Source: Cytophagales bacterium
GTDB lineage: Bacteria; Bacteroidota; Bacteroidia; Cytophagales; Flammeovirgaceae
Assembly (NCBI GenBank): GCA_025056215.1
Contig: JANWWC010000001.1
Coordinates: 806,001 to 870,000, forward strand
DNA length: 64,000 nucleotides
Direction of reading: 5' to 3'
In this document: one piece after another, positions 56,111-64,000 of the stretch
Layout of the letters: each line of letters starts with the position of its first letter
Position numbering within the stretch: the stretch's first letter is position 1
The notes under the pieces: model-generated
Databases searched by the model: none
Seen by the model: only the letters and a program-made list of their open reading frames with translations
Told to the model about the DNA's origin: nothing
Program-made: the position numbers and the translations under genes

Positions 56111-56148
56111 AGGGAGTTTCTAAAATACTTAGTAGTATCTTAATAAAT

Positions 56149-56832
56149 TTAGTTTGACGAATCCGACTCAATAAGTCCATCGCGCAAGCGTACAATTCGC
56201 TTAGCATATTTTGCTATGTTTTCTTCATGAGTTACCAAAATAATTGTATTTCCTTTCTGATGTAATTCTCCAAAAAGTTGCATAATATTATAAGATGTCT
56301 TAGTATCTAGATTGCCGGTAGGTTCATCAGCCACAATCATGCTAGGATGATTGACCAAAGCGCGTGCAATAGCTACTCTTTGGCGTTGTCCTCCTGAAAG
56401 CTCATTTGGTTTGTGATTAGCTCTATCTGAAAGCCCTACACTAGCCAATACCTCTAAAGCTCTTCTTTTGCGTTCTGGGAGGCGTACTCCTGCGTAAACC
56501 AACGGAAGAGCGACATTTTCCCAAGCAGTAGTACGCGGAAGAAGATTAAATGTCTGAAAAACAAACCCTATTTCCTTGTTTCTCACTTCTGCCAATTCCG
56601 ATTCTGACATGCGGCTTACATTTTTTCCTGCTAAATAATAAGTACCACTTGTAGGAGTATCCAAACATCCAATAATATTCATAAGTGTAGACTTGCCAGA
56701 GCCTGAGGGTCCCATAAAAGCTACATACTCTCCCCGATAAATGCGAATAGAAATTGAACGCAACGCATAAATTTCTTCTTCGCCCATGCGGTATTTTTTA
56801 GAAATATTTTCTGCATAAATGAGCTCTTGCAT
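56149..56832 (-). CDS. ABC transporter ATP-binding protein, LolD/MacB type
   Basis: 227 residues. A single nucleotide-binding domain: Walker [16 protein letters not shown], the Q-loop in [17 protein letters not shown], signature [20 protein letters not shown], Walker [14 protein letters not shown] and the H-loop in [10 protein letters not shown]. The overall sequence fits the LolD/MacB/FtsE-like group, whose permeases extrude lipoproteins or macrolides. No permease gene is adjacent or elsewhere in the window, so its partner is distant. It lies 20 bp after the GH105-like gene and may share its transcript. Confidence 0.92.
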   Translation of the reverse strand: MQELIYAENISKKYRMGEEEIYALRSISIRIYRGEYVAFMGPSGSGKSTLMNIIGCLDTPTSGTYYLAGKNVSRMSESELAEVRNKEIGFVFQTFNLLPRTTAWENVALPLVYAGVRLPERKRRALEVLASVGLSDRANHKPNELSGGQRQRVAIARALVNHPSMIVADEPTGNLDTKTSYNIMQLFGELHQKGNTIILVTHEENIAKYAKRIVRLRDGLIESDSSN

Positions 56833-56852
56833 TACGAGCGAGAATAAAATTC

Positions 56853-58718
56853 TTATTTTTTAGTGAGTTTTTCCATTTCAATACCTGCAAATAAAAGTCC
56901 GATCATGCCGTGGGAATCGTCATTGGCGGTAGGACGCTGACGGTAGTAATTTATATCATCGCTGCTCATCGTTCCTATGCAAATATTCCTCACAACTCCT
57001 TCTTGACTAATATTGGTTTTAAGTCCTTCCCATCCTTTTAAGGCATACTTTTCATACTTATCGCGTTCTAGCCAGCCTTGATTGATACCACGCGCAATCG
57101 CCATCGTAAAAATAGCCGTACAAGAAGTTTCAAGATAACTTTCTACATCATCAATTACATTATGCCATAAACCAGAGTTATCTTGCCATTTTACAAGCGC
57201 GTCTACGTGCTGGCGATAACCTTCTAGTATCTGACTATAAAGCGGATGTTCTTTAGGGAGATGAAGTAGCACTTCGGTAGTTGCCCATATCCCCCATCCA
57301 TTGGCTCTTCCCCAGTGCGCAATATTGGCTTTTCGCTCAGAATATTGTGCGTGGCGAAACAAGTTGGCTTCAGGATCCCAAACCTGCTTTTTAAACCCAA
57401 TCACTTGCTTTGCTGCTTCATCGAGCCATTTTTGTCGTTCTGCTTGGCTAGAAGCGTGTAAAGCAGCTTGTACTAAAAACGGAATTCCCATAAACATATC
57501 ATCCACCCAGGTAGTGTATTTTTCAGGAGTTTCTCTTGTAAAAGTTCCGTCTGGAAGTCGCACTTGTTTGTTGAGTACGTAGTCTTTTATTTCAGCCACA
57601 AAAGCTTCTGCTTCTTTCTGGTATTTAAGAGGTTTTTTGTTGCGCACACGATAAATAAAAGGCATACAAGGAGCTGTCGTAAAATCGAGCAAAGGCGTGT
57701 GAAACATATGATGCTGAGCTCCCCTAAATGCAAACAACGTATTGACCTGGTAGCCTATGTAAGGCTTCTTTTCTAAGATAAAATCACAATATCGTTGAGC
57801 ATGGTCTTGAAATTCGGGAACATTAGCAAATTCTCCTAAATTATCCATCGCCCAAGCTACACCAGCAGCATGGTAATTATACGAATAAAAAGTTCCCCAA
57901 AGCGGATGAGGATTCACAAACCCTACATTCAGCTCAATTTTAGGAAGCGTCCAAGCTATTTCACGCCCGTTGTCTACATAAAGACTCCCTATAACAAACT
58001 CTTTTTCAGGTGCGTATTCAATATTCAAACCATTTCGCTTGCCATTTTGTAGAGGGTTAGAGAAAGGGCCAATCACTAAAAAATTAGAAATTTTAGCCAC
58101 TTCGCTCTCTACATAAGGTATATTTTGAATTCCAATTTCTACGTTTTGAATGGGACTATCCCATTCAAGAGAGTTAGTGGGCTGAAACATCACTATCCAC
58201 TGTTCACCTTTCGTTTCTGATTTTATTAACATTCGATTACTTCCTGCTTTGAGCGAGACAGTAAAACGGTCTTGCATCACAATATCGCGTTCTCGAGGAA
58301 ATATCTTAAAGGCTCTATCCCCTTGTTTTTCATATACGAGTTGATTGTTTATCCATATTTTGAGTCCATCGCTATGCGATACGTCCAAAGATAAAGAGGT
58401 ATCTTTTTGAACAATTAGTTCCGTAAGAGCATAAGCCACAGCAGGCTTCCCCAAATCGAAGGTTCGTCCAAAGTCAAGATACCGAATAAAATCAAATTTA
58501 GTAGGAGCTGGCTGTACTTTTAATGTAAACTGAAAAGGAGTACTTTTTACAATGTTCTCTCCTACTTTTTTTACTACTTCAATAGGAGAAAGAGACTTGT
58601 CGATGGGGCGAAAATCTTCTTGCGCATTTTGTTGTTCGCCTTTTGTGGGTTGCGAGTCAGGCTGGCAATTAACAATAACTCCTACCAATAAACAAAGCCA
58701 TATAGGTTTCACTTTCAT
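56853..58718 (-). CDS. Lipoprotein with GH88/GH105-like glycoside hydrolase domain
   Basis: 621 residues. A lipoprotein signal peptide (about 1-19, Cys19 in [11 protein letters not shown]) is followed by an N-terminal beta-sandwich region (about 50-270, with a [16 protein letters not shown] segment). The C-terminal alpha/alpha barrel (about 280-620) has [72 protein letters not shown] and the final ANDDSHGM. These are the hallmarks of GH105/GH88 unsaturated rhamnogalacturonyl or glucuronyl hydrolases, with the Asp in WVDDMF as candidate catalytic residue. It is two bases downstream of the lyase-like gene, so the two proteins probably act on the same uronic-acid polysaccharide. Confidence 0.83.
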   Translation of the reverse strand: MKVKPIWLCLLVGVIVNCQPDSQPTKGEQQNAQEDFRPIDKSLSPIEVVKKVGENIVKSTPFQFTLKVQPAPTKFDFIRYLDFGRTFDLGKPAVAYALTELIVQKDTSLSLDVSHSDGLKIWINNQLVYEKQGDRAFKIFPRERDIVMQDRFTVSLKAGSNRMLIKSETKGEQWIVMFQPTNSLEWDSPIQNVEIGIQNIPYVESEVAKISNFLVIGPFSNPLQNGKRNGLNIEYAPEKEFVIGSLYVDNGREIAWTLPKIELNVGFVNPHPLWGTFYSYNYHAAGVAWAMDNLGEFANVPEFQDHAQRYCDFILEKKPYIGYQVNTLFAFRGAQHHMFHTPLLDFTTAPCMPFIYRVRNKKPLKYQKEAEAFVAEIKDYVLNKQVRLPDGTFTRETPEKYTTWVDDMFMGIPFLVQAALHASSQAERQKWLDEAAKQVIGFKKQVWDPEANLFRHAQYSERKANIAHWGRANGWGIWATTEVLLHLPKEHPLYSQILEGYRQHVDALVKWQDNSGLWHNVIDDVESYLETSCTAIFTMAIARGINQGWLERDKYEKYALKGWEGLKTNISQEGVVRNICIGTMSSDDINYYRQRPTANDDSHGMIGLLFAGIEMEKLTKK

Positions 58719-58720
58719 GT

Positions 58721-60700
58721 TTATGGAAATTTAGGTTTTTCTCCTGAAAAATCTACGCGATATACCTCAGTAGAAGAGCGAATTTCTAAGATGCTGTTTT
58801 TAAGCGAAAGTTGAGGACCGTTATAGATTTCCCAAGGTTCTCCCGGATGCATAGGTTGCCCATTGACACTCCAGATAGCTTGTCTTCCATGCCCTTTCCC
58901 TTTTTGCCATTCTGGTTGCAAGAAAGGCGGAGATTCAATAAGAATTTGCCTTTCTGTTGTTCCATAGCCCCAATCTACAATAGGTTCCTCAAAAGTACCT
59001 TCCTCGCCAAACTGCACTTCAATAATATCGTCTCGCAGCGATTTGTAAGTAATTTTTCCTTCTTTTTGAGCTAAAAGCCCGTTATATCCTTTCTTGAGTT
59101 GAATTGCATTTTTAAAAGATTCGTAGCTTCCATATTCTCGCAATGTACCCACTTCCATTACAAAACCGCACATTTGGTCATAATTAGCAGAATCTATCAA
59201 AATAATCCGCTGATTTCGCACTTTAGGAAGGTGGGTTCTTGCTTTTTTCTGCCCAATGGAATGAATAGCCAAGAATACTTTCCCAAAAGATACAAAATGT
59301 GTTCCTCCTACGTATTCGATCAGAATATCTGGAGGAAACGTAATGTAACTTTTATTTTCGAAAATAGCCCCTGTGTTGACGCGAACAATATCTTTCTTGT
59401 AAGTTTCTGTAGGATAACGAGCAAAAAAATCACGTGCCCATAAACCGTTCCACACTAAACACTTTTCTGAAACTGCTTTATATACGTCTTTTGCATTAGA
59501 GGGGGTTTTGGTCATTTGCACCAATACATTTTTGTACTGTGCTAATTGGGTATAAGGATTTCGAATGCGTCCAGCCCATTCATCATAAAATCGTCCATTT
59601 CCTACAACATCATCTGGATAGAATTGGTCATCGCGCTTAACAACGAGCTTCCACGGAACCATTTGGTAAGAAGCGCCTGTCCAACCACCATAAGGGTCAA
59701 AACAACTTCCTAAAGTGTACTCAGGCTGAATATAAAAAGCTTGTTTGATAAAAGAAGGGCGTTGCATCAGATAATCTGGCTTAGAGTTTTGATAGAAAGC
59801 ATCAGTAATATTGCGTTTAAGAGCCAGTTCTAAAGTAGCTTTTGGAGGGCGATAAGTACTAAGGGCTGCATGTACTACTTGAATAATACTAGAATTAGGA
59901 ACTAAGGCGGGGTTCCCTTCTCCCCCAAACCAAAGCCAGCATAAATACACCGTAGCACTTTGCTCACTGCCAATTCCCGTCCCTCTCATTTGAGAGCCTC
60001 CCAGAAGTCCAAAGCTATAATGAAGTGCTAAAGAAGCAGCATAATAATCTAAAACTGCTTTGGCTGTTATCTTAACATCATAGTCTGTAGCAAAATCATA
60101 TACATTTAACCAACCTATTAAATTATAGACTTCATAAATATCTGAGTTCCATTCTCCATTTCCTGCACGATAAAGCTTTTTTGCCCACATTTTCATCCAG
60201 TTTGCCATTTGTTGCTGTCTTTTTTCAGCGTCAGCTAACATTCCTTTGGCTTGTAGAGCATACAAGTAGCCACTGGTTCGAGACATATTAATATGATTTT
60301 CTGTTCCCTCAGCAGTCCAGGCATTATAGCTATCATCTCGGTCAAAAACTTCTTGCAGGTAACGCTTTTTGGTTTCTAGCATCTTAGGAGTAAATCCGAA
60401 TTGGCACATGATACGCGCCATTCCTACCAACGTAAAATGAAAAGGAGAACGCGTTTTAAATAAATCAATATAATAATTAGCCATTGAATCGTTCGTGCCA
60501 TACCTTGAAAGACGAGCCAATACTTTAGGCCAATAATATTTTTCTGGGTCGCTAATATTGATGCTCGGAGGATAATACTCATCTGCTGTAATTTCAATAA
60601 TTTTGCGAGCGCGAGCGATGAACCCTTCTTCGTATCGATCTTGTGCAAACAACCCTACAGTTATCAACAAAAAACTCAATAATAAAAATTCTTTTTTCAT
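58721..60700 (-). CDS. Secreted lyase-like protein (alpha/alpha toroid plus beta region), family uncertain
   Basis: 659 residues from the ATG at 60700; a start seven codons upstream (60721) would hide the signal peptide (LLLSFLLITVGLFAQ). The first half (about 25-330) is helical with the segment TENHINMSRTSGYLYALQ and GEWNSDIYEVYNLIGWLNVYDFATDY. The second half (about 350-659) is beta-rich, including YVGGTHFVSFGKVFLAI and an all-beta end. This is the layout of heparinase II/III and alginate-lyase-like polysaccharide lyases, but I do not recognise the exact family and no catalytic residues can be assigned. It is immediately followed by the GH105-like lipoprotein, which supports a role in uronic-acid polysaccharide breakdown. 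Confidence 0.65.
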   Translation of the reverse strand: MKKEFLLLSFLLITVGLFAQDRYEEGFIARARKIIEITADEYYPPSINISDPEKYYWPKVLARLSRYGTNDSMANYYIDLFKTRSPFHFTLVGMARIMCQFGFTPKMLETKKRYLQEVFDRDDSYNAWTAEGTENHINMSRTSGYLYALQAKGMLADAEKRQQQMANWMKMWAKKLYRAGNGEWNSDIYEVYNLIGWLNVYDFATDYDVKITAKAVLDYYAASLALHYSFGLLGGSQMRGTGIGSEQSATVYLCWLWFGGEGNPALVPNSSIIQVVHAALSTYRPPKATLELALKRNITDAFYQNSKPDYLMQRPSFIKQAFYIQPEYTLGSCFDPYGGWTGASYQMVPWKLVVKRDDQFYPDDVVGNGRFYDEWAGRIRNPYTQLAQYKNVLVQMTKTPSNAKDVYKAVSEKCLVWNGLWARDFFARYPTETYKKDIVRVNTGAIFENKSYITFPPDILIEYVGGTHFVSFGKVFLAIHSIGQKKARTHLPKVRNQRIILIDSANYDQMCGFVMEVGTLREYGSYESFKNAIQLKKGYNGLLAQKEGKITYKSLRDDIIEVQFGEEGTFEEPIVDWGYGTTERQILIESPPFLQPEWQKGKGHGRQAIWSVNGQPMHPGEPWEIYNGPQLSLKNSILEIRSSTEVYRVDFSGEKPKFP

Positions 60701-60712
60701 CTTCGGCCGAAG
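60701..60712. promoter_or_regulatory. 12-bp perfect palindrome next to the lyase-like gene start
   Basis: CTTCGGCCGAAG, a perfect palindrome, abuts the ATG of the lyase-like gene. It could be an operator for a dimeric repressor or a coincidence. No second copy was noticed nearby. Confidence 0.25.
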
Positions 60713-60864
60713 TTTAAACACAAAGGGGTGCCTTTCCCATTTTCAAAAATTTCGATTTGCAAGTATAATTTTTTCAAGCGAATTTGTCGTGAAATATTTT
60801 ACAAAAAAAGAAAGGAATTTTTTTAATTTAGATGTATATTGCCAACAAGTGAGCCTGTAAAGAC

Positions 60865-61620
60865 ATGTCAATTCTACAAAAAACCCTTTTAGATATTGTT
60901 CAAAAAAACTATCGCAATGCTCAAGTATTGGATAGTTACGGAATTGAATTCTACAAATATCCTTTTTACAATCTTCAAGAAGTATGCGAGCTTTTTCGCT
61001 TAGATGCGCGCCGCATTGCGCACTATCTTCAAATGGTCCCAGATAAATCTGCACGACTAGAAGAAATTGGAAATCTTTATCACAAATCTGTTGCAGAATT
61101 AGTAGAGTATCTCAAATCTACGCATCGCGTTTTTATGCGTGTAAGGCTTCCTTTTTTACAAAAAATCATCACGCAAATTCCTACTCACTATTTTGATACT
61201 CCTGCTGTTATCGAGGATTTAAAGTTTATTTTTCCAATTTTTGCAGAAGATTTTGTCGCTCATATTTTGGAAGAAGAAGAAAACACTTTCGGATACATTC
61301 TTAACCTTGAAAACGCTTTATCTCGTCGATTTAATGCCTTGAAAATCTTCGAGGAACTCTCTAAACATTCAATTGCAGAAACAGCCCACGAACACTTCCA
61401 TGATATAGACGACATGGCTGGCATTCGAGAACTAACTAATCACTATCAAACCTCTCCTCAGAGCAGTCTATATACTCAATTACTTTATGAAGAGCTCAAA
61501 TCGTTTGAAACAGAAATCAAAATTCATTCTCAAATTGAAAACTGCATCTTATTTCCTAAAGCGCTCGCCTTAGAACGAAAAGTGAAAGAGTGGTTACAAA
61601 AATTTGCAGAACTTAATTAA
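60865..61620 (+). CDS. RIC/hemerythrin-like di-iron protein (ScdA/YtfE type)
   Basis: 251 residues. The N-terminal ScdA_N-like domain (about 10-65) has VLDSYGIEFYKYPFYNLQEVC, but the Cys-Cys that normally follows the IDFCC position is absent (YKYPF instead). The C-terminal hemerythrin-like bundle (about 95-245) supplies likely iron ligands: STHRVFMRVRLP, FVAHILEEEENTF, ETAHEHFHDIDD and KIHSQIENCILFPKAL. RIC proteins repair Fe-S clusters after nitric oxide or peroxide damage. It is divergent from the lyase-like gene with 164 bp between them and stands alone. The missing Cys pair makes the repair activity uncertain. Confidence 0.8.
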   Translation: MSILQKTLLDIVQKNYRNAQVLDSYGIEFYKYPFYNLQEVCELFRLDARRIAHYLQMVPDKSARLEEIGNLYHKSVAELVEYLKSTHRVFMRVRLPFLQKIITQIPTHYFDTPAVIEDLKFIFPIFAEDFVAHILEEEENTFGYILNLENALSRRFNALKIFEELSKHSIAETAHEHFHDIDDMAGIRELTNHYQTSPQSSLYTQLLYEELKSFETEIKIHSQIENCILFPKALALERKVKEWLQKFAELN

Positions 61621-61706
61621 AACCCTTCTAACATTTTGCTAAGAAACACAAATCTTAGCAAGAAATCTTATTTTTTCGCCCTCAGTTAATGTAATCTTTA
61701 AAACCG

Positions 61707-63446
61707 ATGTCTACAAGAAAATTTGTCCACCCAGAATTTCGCCTCGTTAATTGGGAAAGCATTAAGCCTTACTTTGATGAATTGCTCCAACGCCCTATTA
61801 ATAGTTTGCAAGACTTAGAAAAATTTTTAGAAGACAGCAGCGAACTCTCTGCAGTCATTGAGGAAGATTTAGCATGGCGCTACATTCAAATGACCTGCGA
61901 CACTGAAAACCAAGAAAAAGCAGAGCATTACAAATATTTTGTTACACAAATCCAACCTCATATTGCTCCCGTTTCTAATAAAATAGACAAAAAAATTTTA
62001 GCATCTCCTTTTTTGGAGGAACTCCGCCAAAATCCTGATTATGAAATGATGATTAAAGAACTCCAAAAAGAGGTAGAGCTCTTCAGAGAAGAAAATGTTC
62101 CGATTATAGCCGAAATACAAGCCCTTCAACAACAATATGCCCAAATTACTGGCTCTATGACGGTGCATATACAAGGTAAAGAAATGACGCTACAACAAGC
62201 AAATGCTTTGTTAGAAAGCCCTGACAGGGCACTTCGAGAAGAGGCTTGGATAAAAATCAACCAACGGCGCTACGTTGATAAAGAAAAATTAGACGAGTTG
62301 ATGACTGTACTGATTGGAAAACGCCATCAAGTAGCACTAAATGCCGGATTTGCAAACTACCGCGACTACGCTTTCAAACTCCGAAGCCGATATGATTATA
62401 CCCCGCAAGATTGCTTTCGCTTTCATGAGGCTGTCAAAGAAGAAGTAGTTCCGCTCTTAAATGAGCTAGCGCTTCAACGAAAGCAAATTATGAACCTTCC
62501 TACCCTGCGCCCATGGGATAAAAAAGCAGACAAAACTGGCAAACCTCCTATTAAAACATTTGACACTATCGAAAATTTTATCAAAAACTCTATTCGAGCT
62601 CTCCAACAAGTAGATGAAAGTTATGCAGATGTCATCCGTACTATGCATGAGCTCAAACGCTTAGATTTAGACTCTCGAAAAGGAAAAGCGCCTGGAGGGT
62701 ATAACTATCCACTTTATGAAAGTGGCTATCCGTTTATATTCATGAACGCATCAGGAACTGTACGCGACTTAGTCACGATGATGCACGAAGCAGGACATGC
62801 GGTGCACTCCGTTCTCACCAAAGACTTGAAACTCATTGCTTTTAAACAATTGCCAGCCGAAATTGCAGAGCTCGCCTCTATGTCTATGGAACTGCTTACA
62901 ATGCCTTATTGGCACTATTTTATCGGAAATGATGATCCTCAAATGGCTCAAAATGTCATTCGAGCACAACTCGACCACTTAGAAGATATTATCGGCACGC
63001 TCCCTTGGGTAGCTACTGTCGATAAATTTCAACATTGGCTCTACGAAAACCCTCATCACACAGTAGAAGAAAGACATCGCACTTGGATAGAAATTGCAGA
63101 TAGTTTTTCAGATAATATTACAGATATGTCTGGCTTAGAACACTTTAAAGCGATTAGTTGGCAACGACAACTCCACATCTTCGAAATTCCTTTTTACTAT
63201 ATCGAATACGGAATTGCTCAACTTGGCTCTATAGGAGTATGGAAAAATTTTATTGAAAATCCTCAAAAAGCGCGAGAACAATATAAAAAGGCTCTTAGCT
63301 TAGGCTATACTCGCTCTCTTCGGAAAGTATATGAAACGGCGGGCGTTAAATTTGATTTTTCAGCTGAATACATTCGAGAACTTATGTCGTTTGTTCGCCA
63401 AAAAATAGATGAACTTAATAACCAACTTTATGAAAATATTTCTTAG
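61707..63446 (+). CDS. M3-family oligoendopeptidase
   Basis: 579 residues. The zinc site is H360-E-A-G-H364 in MMHEAGHAVHSVL, with the third ligand Glu in PAEIAELASMSMELL. The long helical N-terminal part (about 1-200) and the C-terminal PFYYIEYGIAQLGSIGVWK complete the M3 fold, in which a deep channel admits only short peptides. No signal peptide, so it acts in the cytoplasm on peptides released by other proteases, for example Lon. Start ATG 61707. Followed after 3 bp by a membrane protein gene on the same strand. Confidence 0.93.
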   Translation: MSTRKFVHPEFRLVNWESIKPYFDELLQRPINSLQDLEKFLEDSSELSAVIEEDLAWRYIQMTCDTENQEKAEHYKYFVTQIQPHIAPVSNKIDKKILASPFLEELRQNPDYEMMIKELQKEVELFREENVPIIAEIQALQQQYAQITGSMTVHIQGKEMTLQQANALLESPDRALREEAWIKINQRRYVDKEKLDELMTVLIGKRHQVALNAGFANYRDYAFKLRSRYDYTPQDCFRFHEAVKEEVVPLLNELALQRKQIMNLPTLRPWDKKADKTGKPPIKTFDTIENFIKNSIRALQQVDESYADVIRTMHELKRLDLDSRKGKAPGGYNYPLYESGYPFIFMNASGTVRDLVTMMHEAGHAVHSVLTKDLKLIAFKQLPAEIAELASMSMELLTMPYWHYFIGNDDPQMAQNVIRAQLDHLEDIIGTLPWVATVDKFQHWLYENPHHTVEERHRTWIEIADSFSDNITDMSGLEHFKAISWQRQLHIFEIPFYYIEYGIAQLGSIGVWKNFIENPQKAREQYKKALSLGYTRSLRKVYETAGVKFDFSAEYIRELMSFVRQKIDELNNQLYENIS

Positions 63447-63449
63447 CCA

Positions 63450-64000
63450 ATGTTAAAGTTTTTTCGCATCAACGACCCTTTTCGCGTTATTTATATTGCT
63501 TTGCTATTGCTGGTTTTCCGCTTACCTTTCTGGCTTAGCGAAAACAGACTTACTGTTGCCGAACTCTCTTGGCTTACATTAGCAGAAAAACTTAATAGTG
63601 GCGCTGTAATGTACGCTGATATTTGGGATAAAACTCCTTTGTTAGCAGCGTGGTGTTATCAAATTTCAGAACTCTTATTCGGGAAGACCATTATTCCTCT
63701 GCACTTTATTGCTTTAATTCTCATTTTACATCAAGCTTATGTATTTAATAAGTTTTTAATCGACTTCAATATTTTAAACGAAAAAACTTATGTACCTGCC
63801 TATTTATACGTCGTGTTTATCAATTTTAGCTTCGATAATCTTATATTCTCTCCTGCTTTATGTTCTCTTAGTTTTCTTATCTTAGTGCTTCGCAACATCC
63901 TTCGCCCAGAACATAAAACTGTAGAGCAAGATATTTTTAAAAGTGGATTTTATTTGGGAATAGCAACTCTTTTCTATTTTCCTAGTATTTCGTTTGCCAT
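63450..64000 (+). CDS. Integral membrane protein, 3' end beyond the window
   Basis: The frame opens with the ATG at 63450, three bases after the M3 peptidase stop, and stays open to base 64000 (183 codons seen). The N-terminus is LKFFRINDPFRVIYIALLLLVFRLPFWL, followed by TVAELSWLTLAEKLNSGAVMYADIWDKTPLLAAWCYQI and several more hydrophobic helices. This is a multispanning membrane protein type seen in Bacteroidota genomes with no known role; the loop with DIWDKTPL recalls GT-C membrane glycosyltransferases, whose acidic first loop is similar, but the evidence is weak. Probably in one transcript with the peptidase. Confidence 0.7.
   Translation, partial: MLKFFRINDPFRVIYIALLLLVFRLPFWLSENRLTVAELSWLTLAEKLNSGAVMYADIWDKTPLLAAWCYQISELLFGKTIIPLHFIALILILHQAYVFNKFLIDFNILNEKTYVPAYLYVVFINFSFDNLIFSPALCSLSFLILVLRNILRPEHKTVEQDIFKSGFYLGIATLFYFPSISFA

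Overview
The window is an AT-rich, gene-dense chromosomal stretch from a member of the Bacteroidota, most likely a Cytophagales-type bacterium. The main indicators are a type IX secretion (T9SS) C-terminal sorting domain, TTTG/TAnnTTTG-type promoter elements, a PUR/DUF3276 protein, a DUF4249 lipoprotein, tandem-fused D-Ala-D-Ala ligase domains, and many exported proteins whose signal peptides end in A-Q. No rRNA, tRNA, intact insertion sequence, prophage or CRISPR array is visible. The genus cannot be named from this sequence alone.

Layout. 1-5.6 kb: the 3' part of a GH63-like glycosidase, then pyrD, a PduO-type cobalamin adenosyltransferase and asnB, all on +. 5.6-13.7 kb: a tight minus-strand run reading tatC, GT39 transferase, nucleotidyltransferase, hemW, TPR/SpoIIE phosphatase, Ig/OmpL47-like repeat protein. 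13.9-22.1 kb: a CheB-CheR-PAS fusion without a kinase, a GT4 glycosyltransferase and uxuA, sufE, a YbbR protein whose start overlaps that of a divergent exported protein, and an EVE-domain protein. 22.1-23.2 kb: a gene-poor, degraded stretch ending in what looks like an internally deleted cas6b remnant. 23.2-33.2 kb: an M1 metallopeptidase fused to an apparent Omp85-like barrel, rnc, fabI, a DUF2520 protein, the alpha-E/circularly permuted ATP-grasp pair, a DUF4249 lipoprotein and a 2-Cys peroxiredoxin.

33.3-35.6 kb is an accessory patch. It holds a frameshifted YDG-repeat/T9SS protein pseudogene, a truncated possible restriction-endonuclease N-terminus, and a Dam-family methylase whose catalytic motif reads DQPY instead of DPPY. 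35.8-44.3 kb returns to resident genes: a YD-repeat-like secreted protein, an isolated nuoI with a long tail, a beta-CASP nuclease, DUF3276, asnS, an M61 peptidase, an OmpH chaperone and an outer-membrane protein. 44.4-45.4 kb holds a decayed sensor histidine kinase. 45.5-64 kb carries the double ddl, glyS, lon, PBP1A, hemL, an ABC ATPase, a secreted lyase-like protein paired with a GH105-like lipoprotein, a RIC/hemerythrin protein, an M3 peptidase and the 5' part of a membrane protein.

Most genes are housekeeping: pyrimidine, fatty-acid, haem and peptidoglycan synthesis, tRNA charging, proteolysis and Fe-S assembly. The less ordinary content is in three decayed loci (cas6-like, YDG/T9SS, histidine kinase), the solitary methylase, and several unusual fusions. 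No complete new system is evident. The best candidates for follow-up are the M1 peptidase-barrel fusion and the ATP-grasp/alpha-E pair.
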